A stretch of DNA of 64,000 nucleotides from Geobacteraceae bacterium. Lineage in GTDB: Bacteria > Desulfobacterota > Desulfuromonadia > Geobacterales > Pseudopelobacteraceae. Where the stretch lies: the NCBI GenBank assembly GCA_013336525.1, contig JAAXTM010000009.1:1-64000 (forward strand). The letters are read 5' to 3'. This document shows, in pieces, positions 56,107 through 64,000 of this stretch (its first letter is position 1; each line of letters opens with the position of its first letter). A program made the translations under genes and the position numbers. The notes below the pieces were generated by a model. It was not told the origin of the DNA. It saw only the letters and a list, made by a program, of their open reading frames with translations, and searched no databases.

Positions 56107-58812
56107 TTGTGCTTTTTAAAAACAGTGATAAAATCAGTGTCAAAAGAAGTTCCTTTGCAAATGGTGTCTCTGATGACCAGAAAACAAAAACCGACCCTGA
56201 AATCAGGGGTCCCCGGCGGTTGTGGACTAGACTTGGCTGGGACTGACCCTTGTCAAGCAGGTAATGAACGGTTTCCCATCGTCGGAATTGGCGCTTCTGC
56301 CGGCGGCCTGGAGGCGTTGGAACAGTTTCTGAAACATGTCCCCAAAGAGTGCGGCATGGCTTTTGTCGTTGTCCAGCATCTCTCGCCTGATCACACCGGC
56401 AACCTCCCCGAGCTTCTTCAGCGTTCCACTACCATGAAAGTCATGCAGGTCAATGACAGTCTCAGGGTGAGGCCTCACTGCGTCTATGTTATCCCTCCAA
56501 ACAAGGATATGACAATCAGTAAGCAAACCCTTCACCTTCGAACCCCTGAAGCAAAACATGGTCTGCGGCTGCCGATTGATATTTTTCTGCGATCACTCGC
56601 AGAGGAGTGCACCGAGCAGAGTATCGGTGTGATCCTCTCCGGTATGGGGTCAGATGGCACCCTGGGACTGTGTGCCATCAAAGAGCAGGGTGGACTAACG
56701 TTAGTGCAGGAGCCTGCTTCGGCCAAGTTCGACAGTATGCCCAAAAGTGTTATTGATTCCGGATTTGCTGATATAGTAGCACCAGCAGAGGAACTACCTG
56801 AACGGATCATGGATTTTCTTGGTTATGCCGCTCCTCGCTGGAAGTCTGAACAGAACCGTAGAGACAGGGAACTAAGCAGCTTTGAAAAGATCACGACTAT
56901 TCTCAAAGCCAAAACCCAGCATGACTTCTCACTTTATAAACCCACCTCCGTCTATCGCCGGATTGAGAGGCGCATGGGGATTCACAAGATTGGTTCCATT
57001 GCCGATTATGCCAGGTTCCTGCAAAAAAACGCCGCTGAGGTCGATCTGCTCTTCAAGGAACTGTTGATCGGTGTAACCAGCTTTTTCCGAGACAGCAAGA
57101 TGTGGGAGGAGCTGAAGGCCGAGGCGCTGCCGAAAATTCTGTCTGCGTACCCCGGCGGAGGCACCCTGCGTGCCTGGTCGTGCGGTTGTTCAAGTGGAGA
57201 GGAAGCCTATTCTCTGGCGATGTTATTTATGGAGGCGCTGGACCAGGTCAAACAGCCCGAAAACTACAGCCTGCAGATATTTGCCACTGATCTGGATGCC
57301 GATGCCATCGAGAAGGCCCGTAGGGGGATTTATGCCGCTACAATAGAATCTGATGTATCTCCTGAACGACTGCAGCGTTTTTTTATCAAAGAGGGTGCCA
57401 GATACCGGGTGTGCAAAGAGATCCGTGATATGGTCACTTTTGCCCAGCAGAATGTCATCATGGATCCCCCCTTTACCAAACTGGACATTTTGATCTGCCG
57501 TAATCTCCTGATCTACCTTTCTAATGAGCTGCAAAAACAGCTGCTGCCGCTGTTCCATTACAGTCTGAAAAAAGGTGGCCTTCTCTTTCTTGGCAGCGCC
57601 GAGACAATTGGTTCTCATGCCGATCTATTTACCTCTACAAGCGTCAGTACAAAGCTCTTCTGGCGTAACAAAAACATTCTCCGGAACCGTTTGATAACTT
57701 TTCCAACCTCTTTAACATCCAACTATCCATCTTCATCGCAACAGGAGTCCCTTATGCTTAAAACAGCCGACAATCTCCAATCTCTGGCTGACCATTTCAT
57801 CCTGCAGCACTTTGCGGCACCCACCGTACTGGTTAACGATCAGGGAGACATCGTATACATCAGCGGAAGAACCGGCAAATACCTCGAACCGGCGGCCGGC
57901 AAAGCCAACATGAATATTTTCGCCATGGCACGTGAAGGCCTGCAATACAAGCTTGGTAGTGCCTTCAGTCAGGCAGTGAGACAGAGTGAGCCGGTCACCG
58001 TCACTGGAGAGATGGTTGGTGCTGACAACAGAATTCAGTCTGTGGATATGACGCTTATGAATATCGAAGATCCGGAAGTGCTGCGAGGGATGGTGATGAT
58101 CGCCTTCAAGGATGTGACGCTTCTGCCAAAAGCAAAGCGGAAACGCAAAGGGACACTTCCTGACAGCAAGCAGGTAGAAGAGCTTGAACAGGAGTTGCTG
58201 AAAACCCGTGAAGAGCTTCGTACCGCACGTGAGGAGATGCAGACCACCCATGAGGAGCTGAAATCAACCAACGAGGAACTCCAGTCAACCAACGAAGAAC
58301 TTCAGTCAACCAACGAGGAACTGACAACCTCGAAGGAAGAGATGCAGTCTATGAATGAGGAGCTCCAGAGCGTGAACGCCGAGCAGTCTGCCAGGCTGAA
58401 TGACTTTCAGCAGATAAATAACGATATGGAAAACCTGCTGAACAGCACAGAGATCGTCACGATCTTTCTGGACAATAATCTGCAGGTGCGCCGCTTTACC
58501 ACCGGGGCTAACAGGCTGTTCAAGCTGATTCCCGGCGATGTGGGACGACCGTTGACCGATATCGTCTCAAACCTGTATTATCCGCAGCTGTATGATCATG
58601 TACAGGATGTACTCAGGAAGCTGATTTCAGTGGAAACCGAGGTGCCAACACTGGATGGGCGCTGGTTTCTGATACGGATTATGCCGTACCGCACCATGGA
58701 CAAGGTGATCAATGGGGTTGTGATCACCTGCAGCGACATTACTGCTGCAAAGAAGAGTGAGGACGAACTGCGGGAAGAAATCGTGAAACTTAAGGGTCAG
58801 GTGGCAGGCTGA
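56107..58812 (+). CDS. CheB-CheR-PAS fusion protein
   Basis: The fusion joins a chemoreceptor methylesterase and methyltransferase to a PAS sensor. CheB part (about 50-245): Ser in GIGASAGGLEAL, His in VVQHLSPDHTG, Asp in SGMGSDGT, no receiver domain. CheR part (about 255-520): LLIGVTSFFRD, SAM-binding SCGCSSGEEAYSLA and DPPFTKLDILICRNLLIY. Then a PAS-like region (about 545-680), a coiled coil of eight heptads (58210-58377) and a second PAS (about 765-890). Homologues often continue into a kinase; here the kinase is a separate gene 15 bases on. The start is uncertain: TTG at 56107, or ATG at 56161 or 56173. No cheA, cheW or receptor genes are nearby, so the target may be noncanonical. Confidence 0.9.
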   Translation: MCFLKTVIKSVSKEVPLQMVSLMTRKQKPTLKSGVPGGCGLDLAGTDPCQAGNERFPIVGIGASAGGLEALEQFLKHVPKECGMAFVVVQHLSPDHTGNLPELLQRSTTMKVMQVNDSLRVRPHCVYVIPPNKDMTISKQTLHLRTPEAKHGLRLPIDIFLRSLAEECTEQSIGVILSGMGSDGTLGLCAIKEQGGLTLVQEPASAKFDSMPKSVIDSGFADIVAPAEELPERIMDFLGYAAPRWKSEQNRRDRELSSFEKITTILKAKTQHDFSLYKPTSVYRRIERRMGIHKIGSIADYARFLQKNAAEVDLLFKELLIGVTSFFRDSKMWEELKAEALPKILSAYPGGGTLRAWSCGCSSGEEAYSLAMLFMEALDQVKQPENYSLQIFATDLDADAIEKARRGIYAATIESDVSPERLQRFFIKEGARYRVCKEIRDMVTFAQQNVIMDPPFTKLDILICRNLLIYLSNELQKQLLPLFHYSLKKGGLLFLGSAETIGSHADLFTSTSVSTKLFWRNKNILRNRLITFPTSLTSNYPSSSQQESLMLKTADNLQSLADHFILQHFAAPTVLVNDQGDIVYISGRTGKYLEPAAGKANMNIFAMAREGLQYKLGSAFSQAVRQSEPVTVTGEMVGADNRIQSVDMTLMNIEDPEVLRGMVMIAFKDVTLLPKAKRKRKGTLPDSKQVEELEQELLKTREELRTAREEMQTTHEELKSTNEELQSTNEELQSTNEELTTSKEEMQSMNEELQSVNAEQSARLNDFQQINNDMENLLNSTEIVTIFLDNNLQVRRFTTGANRLFKLIPGDVGRPLTDIVSNLYYPQLYDHVQDVLRKLISVETEVPTLDGRWFLIRIMPYRTMDKVINGVVITCSDITAAKKSEDELREEIVKLKGQVAG
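58210..58377 (+). repeat. Eight tandem 21-base repeats coding a heptad coiled coil
   Basis: Each unit encodes seven residues of the pattern E-E-L-x-S-T-N (variants EELRTAR, EEMQTTH, EELKSTN, EELQSTN twice, EELTTSK, EEMQSMN, EELQSVN). The two EELQSTN units differ by only two bases. They form the coiled coil between the two PAS regions of the CheB-CheR fusion; repeat number could vary between strains and change helix length by whole turns. Confidence 0.9.
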
Positions 58813-58827
58813 CAAAGGGGTTATGCT

Positions 58828-60564
58828 ATGACCGATGACATAAAAGGCACAACCAGTGCGGCAGAGCTGCGCAGTAAGGCCGAAGAGAAGGTTGCAAGAC
58901 AACCGTCTGTTTTAGAGAAATCCTCCGGTGAACTGGACGCAAAGCGGCTGCTGCACGAACTTCAGGTGCATCAGGTAGAGCTGGAGATGCAAAACGAAGA
59001 GTTACGCCAGACGCAGGCAGAATCAAATAGACGGGATATTCGTTTTCGTAAGTTTATTGAAGAAACGCCTGCCGGCTACTTTGCTGTCAACCGGGAAGGA
59101 CTTTACCAGCGTGTTAACGATTCCTGGTTACGTATGCATGGGTATGACTCCGCTGACGAGATAATCGGGCAGCCATTTAGTATAACTCAGGTTGATGGAA
59201 ATCCCGGGACGGCGCAGCAAAACATTTCTGCTCTTCTCAGCGGATTACCCATTCAGACCGGTGAGTTTCCGCACCGCTGCAAGGATGGCTCCATTGGATA
59301 CCATATCTTTTCCGCTCATCCGGTATACCTGTATGGAGAGGTTGTCGGGCTGGAAGGGCTCCTTATCGACATTACCGACCACAAGCGGGCTGAAGAAGAA
59401 AAACTCCACCTTGAACATCTCTACCAACAAGCCCAGAAGCTGGAAAGTCTTGGCGTTCTTGCCGGCGGCATTGCCCATGACTTCAACAACCTGCTTATGA
59501 TCATCATGGGGAATTGCTCTCTGGCAAAACTAAAGCCGTATTGTGCAGAGGAGTATCTCACCTCAATAGAAAAAGCCTCTGAACGAGCCGCCGATCTCTG
59601 CCGCCAGATGCTCGCTTATGCGGGAAAAGCCCCCTTTGTCCAGAGTGACGTCAACATTGTGGAGCTTATCAATGATATGGTGAGTATGCTGAAATCGACC
59701 ATTGCCCAGAATGTGGTCATCCAATTTGTTCCTTCACCCCATATTCCGTCAATTAAGGCCGACGCCAACCAGATCGGCCAAATCGTCATGAACCTGATCA
59801 TTAATGCATCTGAGTCAATTAGGGAGGCAGAGGGTAAAGTCCTCGTGCTGCTGGACAAGTCAACTATTAAAGCGGACGAACCGGTGAGGGACCACCTCGG
59901 CGCAAGCATACCGGCGGGAAACTATGTGTGCCTGGAAGTTATTGATAGTGGCTGCGGTATGGATAATGAAACAAAAGAGCGGCTCTTTGAACCGTTCTAC
60001 ACCACCAAGTTTACCGGCCGAGGTCTTGGGATGTCAGCCGTTCTCGGCATCATTGCAAAACATAACGGAGCGCTGCAGCTATCCAGCGCACCGGGTAAAG
60101 GAACAACTTTCAAGGTCTTTCTCCCCGCTCAAGGCGTCGACTACACAGAAAATAAGCAAGATCAACAAACAGAAGTCCTGGAGCCATGGCAGGGTAGCGG
60201 TACCATCATGCTGGTAGAAGATGAAGAAGATGTTAGGCTGATAGCTAAAACAATGCTGGAGGGGTTGGGATTCTGCGTTTTAGAAGCGGTAAACGGCAAG
60301 GAAGCACTGGAGTTGTACCGGAAAAAAGCTGCGGAGATCACAATGGTTATAACAGACATAGGCATGCCGGTTATGAATGGATATGCCTTGATCAATGAAC
60401 TGAGAAAACTCAATCCTGAACTGCCGGTCATTATATCCAGCGGATTTGGAGACAAGACAATCGCATCAAAGATTAAACTGGAAGGGACAGCCGGACTACT
60501 CAGCAAGCCGTACAGTTTTGGTAGGTTACGTAATGTGCTGAAAAGAGCTCTGGGGGATGAATAA
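58828..60564 (+). CDS. Soluble hybrid histidine kinase: PAS-HisKA-ATPase-REC
   Basis: The 578-aa protein has no membrane helix. An N-terminal coiled coil with LLHELQVHQVELEMQNEELR (residues 38-57) leads into a PAS domain (about 65-190), a kinase core with the phospho-acceptor in [11 protein letters not shown] (near 215), ATPase boxes NLIINASESI and GRGLGMS, and a C-terminal receiver with the aspartate in MVITDIGMPVMNG. It probably receives input from the CheB-CheR-PAS protein encoded just upstream. No ribosome-binding site problem: AAAGGGG precedes the ATG. Confidence 0.9.
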   Translation: MTDDIKGTTSAAELRSKAEEKVARQPSVLEKSSGELDAKRLLHELQVHQVELEMQNEELRQTQAESNRRDIRFRKFIEETPAGYFAVNREGLYQRVNDSWLRMHGYDSADEIIGQPFSITQVDGNPGTAQQNISALLSGLPIQTGEFPHRCKDGSIGYHIFSAHPVYLYGEVVGLEGLLIDITDHKRAEEEKLHLEHLYQQAQKLESLGVLAGGIAHDFNNLLMIIMGNCSLAKLKPYCAEEYLTSIEKASERAADLCRQMLAYAGKAPFVQSDVNIVELINDMVSMLKSTIAQNVVIQFVPSPHIPSIKADANQIGQIVMNLIINASESIREAEGKVLVLLDKSTIKADEPVRDHLGASIPAGNYVCLEVIDSGCGMDNETKERLFEPFYTTKFTGRGLGMSAVLGIIAKHNGALQLSSAPGKGTTFKVFLPAQGVDYTENKQDQQTEVLEPWQGSGTIMLVEDEEDVRLIAKTMLEGLGFCVLEAVNGKEALELYRKKAAEITMVITDIGMPVMNGYALINELRKLNPELPVIISSGFGDKTIASKIKLEGTAGLLSKPYSFGRLRNVLKRALGDE

Positions 60565-60630
60565 CAGAAAATAGCATGACTGATGTACCAACAGTTGCTG
60601 TTTGGAGGCGGATCTGAAAGGGGCGCTTTT

Positions 60631-63264
60631 ATGAGGACCAAAAAGCCTGCAGATGCTGAAAAAGTCCTTCGCCAGAGGGCAGAGAAGTTCGTTAGGAAAA
60701 GTAGCTCTATAACTTGTGATTCCCTGTCATATGAAGAGATCCAGCGATCGTTCCACAATCTGGCGGTGCACCAGGTCGAACTGGAAATGCAGAACGAGGA
60801 ACTCCGCAACATACAAAAAGAACTGGAGATTTCCCGGGCACGTTACCGTGAACTGTATGATCGGGTACCGATCGGTTATTTAACCATTGACGAGCAGGGA
60901 CTTGTTCTGGAATCAAATCTGACCGCTGCTTCCATGTTGGCTGTCGAGCGCAGTAAGCTCGCCAATCAACCGCTTTGTCGTTACATTCTTCCTGAAGACC
61001 GGGACATTTTCCTCCACTGCTACCAAAGACTTGTGGATACGGGTAAACATCAATCCTGCGAGTTCCGGATGCTGCGATTTGATGGCGACCAACTTTGGAT
61101 ACAAATGGAGACATCATTAGGGCCTGTTTCTGAGGCGAAGTCCCAGTTCTGTTACGCAGTACTCATCGATATTTCAGATAAAAAACAGTTGGAGCATTTG
61201 AGGGAACGCGAGCTTGTTTTTAGAAAGGCGCAGCAAATCGGTCGGTTAGGCGCCTGGATATTTGACGTGGCCACCAACAAGCTGATCTGGTCTGATGAAA
61301 TTTATCGTATTTTCGGCTTGCGGCGTCAGAAAAGTGCAGCCACTTATGATGAGCTTCACGATGTTGTGGACCCTGAAAACAGAAAGTATTTGTTAAATTC
61401 GGAATATTTTGAGTCAATACAGGACGGTAAAGATGTCTACGAGATTGAGCGCCAGGTTATATGCAGGGAAACGGGCCAAATTCGTCACGTCCTGGAAAAA
61501 TGTGAACATATAAGAGATTCTTCAGGCAATGTAATCCGTTCTGAAGGCATCGTACAAGATGTCACCGTTAGCAAACAGAAGGAGGAGGCTCTGCGGGCCA
61601 GTGAAGCCCGCTACCATTCAATTGTTGAAGATCAGACAGAGCTGATTTACCGCTATCTGCCGGACGGTATAATTTCTTTTGCTAACAGGGCGTTTGCAAG
61701 ATATTACGGCATGAAACAGGCCAAAATCGTTAATAGCAAGTTTGCCCCTAATATCCCGGAAAAGGATCTGGCAATAGTAGTGCGCTGCTGTGCGAAAATA
61801 AGTCTGGGTAATCCTGTTGTAGCTTTTACTCATCGAATAATAAACGCTGAGGGTGAAGTAAGATGGCAGCGTTGGACACATCGGGGCATTTATGCTTCTG
61901 ATGGCAGCTTAACCGAATATCAGGCTGTCGGTTTCGATATCACCGAACATAAGCTGTCAGAGATGATTATGCAGGCCCGCATGAAAATTAGTGATTGTCA
62001 ATTTGTCGATTCACTTGAGCAGATGCTGAAGAACGTTCTGGATGAGGCAGAAGAACTGACAGAAAGCCGAATCGGATTTTTTCATTTTCTTGAGGCCGAC
62101 CAGGAAACATTATCCCTGCAAACATGGTCTAGCAGGACCCTGGCTACGTTCTGTACCGCCGCTGGCGAAGGTCAGCATTACCCTCTCGACAGGGCCGGAG
62201 TCTGGGCAGATTGTATTCGTGAAAAAAGACCGATTATCCATAATAGTTATGAGGCATTACCTCACCGCAAAGGTTTGCCCCCTGGACATGCCACGATTTT
62301 ACGAGAACTCACGATCCCGGTATTTAGAAATAATCTGATAGTTGCCGTTTTGGGAGTAGGAAACAAATCTTCTGATTACACCAGCCAGGATATTGCAACC
62401 GTACAGAATTTTGCTAATCTTGCCTGGGATATTATTGATCGGAACAGGTCTGTGCTGGCTCTTAAGCAGGCACGTGACGAACTGGAGTCAAAAGTTACGG
62501 AGAGAACAATATCCCTTACCCTGGCGCACGAACAGATGGAGAAAATATCTTTTGAGCTGGTCTGGGCAGAGGAGAGGGAACGGGAACGTATTGCCGGTGA
62601 GCTGCACGACCGTGTGGGGCAGTCTCTGCTGTTGGCAAAAATGAAGCTGGATGCCTTGGCGGAGAGCCTTTCAGCAGACGCGAGCGGTAGATACGCTGAG
62701 GAAGCCGCAGAACTTGTTCAAACCTCAATCCACGACATTCGGACACTTACCTTCAGGATGCGACCACCTGTTTTGGATACGGCAGGAATCGAAACCTCAC
62801 TGGAGTGGCTCTGTGCATCAGTCCGGGAAGATTACAATCTTCAAGTCTCTTTTTCAAGCGATTGCCAACCCAAGCCATTATTGTCTCAGGAAGCCAGTTA
62901 TTCATTATATCAGGCTGTGCGGGAACTCCTGCTGAATGTAGTTAAACATGCAAAGACAGAAAAAGCGCGACTTACTATGGAAACTGATCACAATTCGATT
63001 GTCGTGACCGTTGTCGATAATGGTATCGGCATCAACCGGCCTGATTCTGTTTTAAAACAGGTCAACAGCGGCTATGGCCTTTATAATGTTCGTCTGAGAG
63101 TCCAACAGATGGGCGGCAGCTTTTCAGTCGAGTCTGCGCCCGGAAACGGGACCTCAGCGACAATAATATTACCGATGACAGAGAACGTTACAGGTGAACA
63201 GGAGCATGCATGCGAACAACAATTCTGCTTGTGGACGACCACCCAGTCTTCCGTGAAGGCCTAA
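60631..63264 (+). CDS. NarL-type (HisKA_3) sensor kinase with three PAS domains and GAF
   Basis: The 877-aa soluble kinase starts with a coiled coil holding the motif HQVELEMQNEELR, shared with the preceding kinase. Then three PAS domains (about 75-190, 195-320, 325-445), a GAF domain (about 455-610) and a HisKA_3 dimerisation domain with the phospho-acceptor in ERIAGELHDRVGQSLL (near 660), followed by an ATPase with VDNGIGI. I chose the ATG at 60631 (AAAGGGG upstream) over 60583 because its N-terminus lines up with the other kinase. It should phosphorylate the LuxR-type regulator whose gene starts within its last codons. Confidence 0.9.
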   Translation: MRTKKPADAEKVLRQRAEKFVRKSSSITCDSLSYEEIQRSFHNLAVHQVELEMQNEELRNIQKELEISRARYRELYDRVPIGYLTIDEQGLVLESNLTAASMLAVERSKLANQPLCRYILPEDRDIFLHCYQRLVDTGKHQSCEFRMLRFDGDQLWIQMETSLGPVSEAKSQFCYAVLIDISDKKQLEHLRERELVFRKAQQIGRLGAWIFDVATNKLIWSDEIYRIFGLRRQKSAATYDELHDVVDPENRKYLLNSEYFESIQDGKDVYEIERQVICRETGQIRHVLEKCEHIRDSSGNVIRSEGIVQDVTVSKQKEEALRASEARYHSIVEDQTELIYRYLPDGIISFANRAFARYYGMKQAKIVNSKFAPNIPEKDLAIVVRCCAKISLGNPVVAFTHRIINAEGEVRWQRWTHRGIYASDGSLTEYQAVGFDITEHKLSEMIMQARMKISDCQFVDSLEQMLKNVLDEAEELTESRIGFFHFLEADQETLSLQTWSSRTLATFCTAAGEGQHYPLDRAGVWADCIREKRPIIHNSYEALPHRKGLPPGHATILRELTIPVFRNNLIVAVLGVGNKSSDYTSQDIATVQNFANLAWDIIDRNRSVLALKQARDELESKVTERTISLTLAHEQMEKISFELVWAEERERERIAGELHDRVGQSLLLAKMKLDALAESLSADASGRYAEEAAELVQTSIHDIRTLTFRMRPPVLDTAGIETSLEWLCASVREDYNLQVSFSSDCQPKPLLSQEASYSLYQAVRELLLNVVKHAKTEKARLTMETDHNSIVVTVVDNGIGINRPDSVLKQVNSGYGLYNVRLRVQQMGGSFSVESAPGNGTSATIILPMTENVTGEQEHACEQQFCLWTTTQSSVKA

Positions 63265-63863
63265 GGGCGCTGATCGATAAAAGTGGCACGTCACAGGTAA
63301 TAGCTGAAGCTGGAAATGGTTTAGATGCGGTTCGACTAGCCGGTGAGTTGAAGCCTGATCTGGTCATAATGGACCTGACGATGCCAATAATGAACGGTAT
63401 TGATGCAACCCGCGAGATTACAAATAGTCATCCTGAAATCAAAGTGCTGGTGCTTTCAATGGAAAGCGATAGATTCTTTGTGGTGGAATCTCTTAAAGCC
63501 GGTGCCATGGGGTATCTTTTAAAAGATGCCGCTTTTGCTGAACTTGCCGATGCAATTGATACAGTCGTCAATGGCGAAACCTATCTCCCGAGGAAGGTTT
63601 CAACTCTGGTGGTTAAAGAGTTTCTGCAGTGCATACCAGAAGATATTGCCCCTGTTTATCAAAGCCTTACCCCACGCGAACGGGAGATTCTCCAGCTGAT
63701 TGCCGATGGAAAGTGCATCAAGGAGATTGCCAGCCTTTTGGACGTTAGCAATAAAACCGTGGAAAACCAGCGGCATGCTGTCATGCAGAAACTCCAGCTT
63801 TTCAGTGTGGCTGAGCTGACCAAATTTGCTGTACGCCACGGATTGTCCTCCCTCACAAAGTAA
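63210..63863 (+). CDS. NarL/FixJ-family response regulator with LuxR-type DNA-binding domain
   Basis: The 217-aa regulator has a receiver (phospho-acceptor Asp in DLVIMDLTMPIMNG near residue 54, acidic pair DDH at 8-10, Lys in YLLKDA) and a C-terminal helix-turn-helix of the LuxR type (LTPREREILQLIADGKCIKE, then SNKTVENQRHAVMQKL). It overlaps the upstream NarL-type kinase by 55 bases, the usual kinase-regulator coupling. Its target genes are unknown. The 137 bases after it, to the window end, contain nothing I can identify. Confidence 0.94.
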   Translation: MRTTILLVDDHPVFREGLRALIDKSGTSQVIAEAGNGLDAVRLAGELKPDLVIMDLTMPIMNGIDATREITNSHPEIKVLVLSMESDRFFVVESLKAGAMGYLLKDAAFAELADAIDTVVNGETYLPRKVSTLVVKEFLQCIPEDIAPVYQSLTPREREILQLIADGKCIKEIASLLDVSNKTVENQRHAVMQKLQLFSVAELTKFAVRHGLSSLTK

Positions 63864-64000
63864 CCCCCCCAAAATATAGTCATCTCGCCATCGGCTGGTA
63901 TATTTTGTAACCATGTTTACGAAAAGCCCTATGGATTCTTTGTTTGACTTAATCCAAAATGACATTAGGTTGTATAAGTTCCCTCATGAAATTCTCCTGT

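Noticed and set aside
1-64000. CRISPR array, prophage, or defence system
   Set aside because: No regularly spaced repeats, phage structural genes, nucleases or toxin-antitoxin pairs were seen; the only direct repeats are the 55-base pair and the heptad repeats.
63864-64000. Gene or terminator after the last response regulator
   Set aside because: No frame with a start, ribosome-binding site and recognisable content, and no clear stem with T-run within the remaining 137 bases.

Overview
The window looks like chromosome of a Gram-negative anaerobe of the Geobacter/Desulfuromonadales type. The grounds are a surE-pcm-rpoS-apt block and a murA-hisG-hisD-hisC-hisB block in the order known from Geobacter, a short-form HisG, a K+-independent membrane pyrophosphatase, a GEMM-I riboswitch of the kind common in Geobacter, and very dense two-component and c-di-GMP signalling. 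Species assignment is inference; base composition is moderate, with a distinctly G+C-richer island around 39-47 kb.

Layout. 1-16.1 kb (minus strand): one long co-directional envelope series, read right to left as rng, NHL-repeat lipoprotein, lysS, lolC, lolD, bamA, skp, lpxD, fabZ, lpxA, lpxB, msbA, lpxL (cut by the window edge). It makes and exports lipid A and outer-membrane proteins and releases lipoproteins. 16.3-19.5 kb: hppA (minus) with its own promoter and terminator, divergent from a CpoB/YbgF-like lipoprotein gene. 19.5-26.8 kb (minus): murA-hisG-hisD-[GGDEF/EAL gene]-hisC-[zinc-ribbon gene]-hisB; the two bracketed genes are not histidine enzymes. 27.0-31.3 kb: hybrid histidine kinase and HD-GYP response regulator. 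31.3-31.9 kb: intergenic, with decayed-looking ORF fragments. 31.9-34.8 kb: sixA-CHAD-ppx/gppA. 34.9-38.9 kb: FecR-domain protein, OmpA-like lipoprotein, CHASE2 hybrid kinase. 39.1-47.0 kb: an eight-gene secreted/lipoprotein operon of unknown function ending in four tandem paralogous lipoproteins, a truncated fifth copy and an IS110-type transposase remnant. 47.5-48.7 kb: Rh-type ammonium channel. 48.7-50.6 kb: small periplasmic protein, DUF4382 lipoprotein under a GEMM-I riboswitch/terminator, tRNA-Arg(CCT). 50.7-53.8 kb: apt-rpoS-pcm-surE (minus). 53.9-56.0 kb: quinone oxidoreductase, cyclophilin, ferritin-like protein. 56.1-63.9 kb: four-gene signalling operon (CheB-CheR-PAS fusion, hybrid kinase, NarL-type kinase, LuxR-type regulator).

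The best candidate for an undescribed system is the 39.1-47.1 kb operon: eight exported proteins, five of them predicted lipoproteins, one carrying a propeller-like half and a FecR half, and four paralogues sharing a CsgG/TolB-like first strand and an invariant two-cysteine motif. It lies directly after a FecR-OmpA-CHASE2 sensory unit. All functional statements about it are inference from sequence features.
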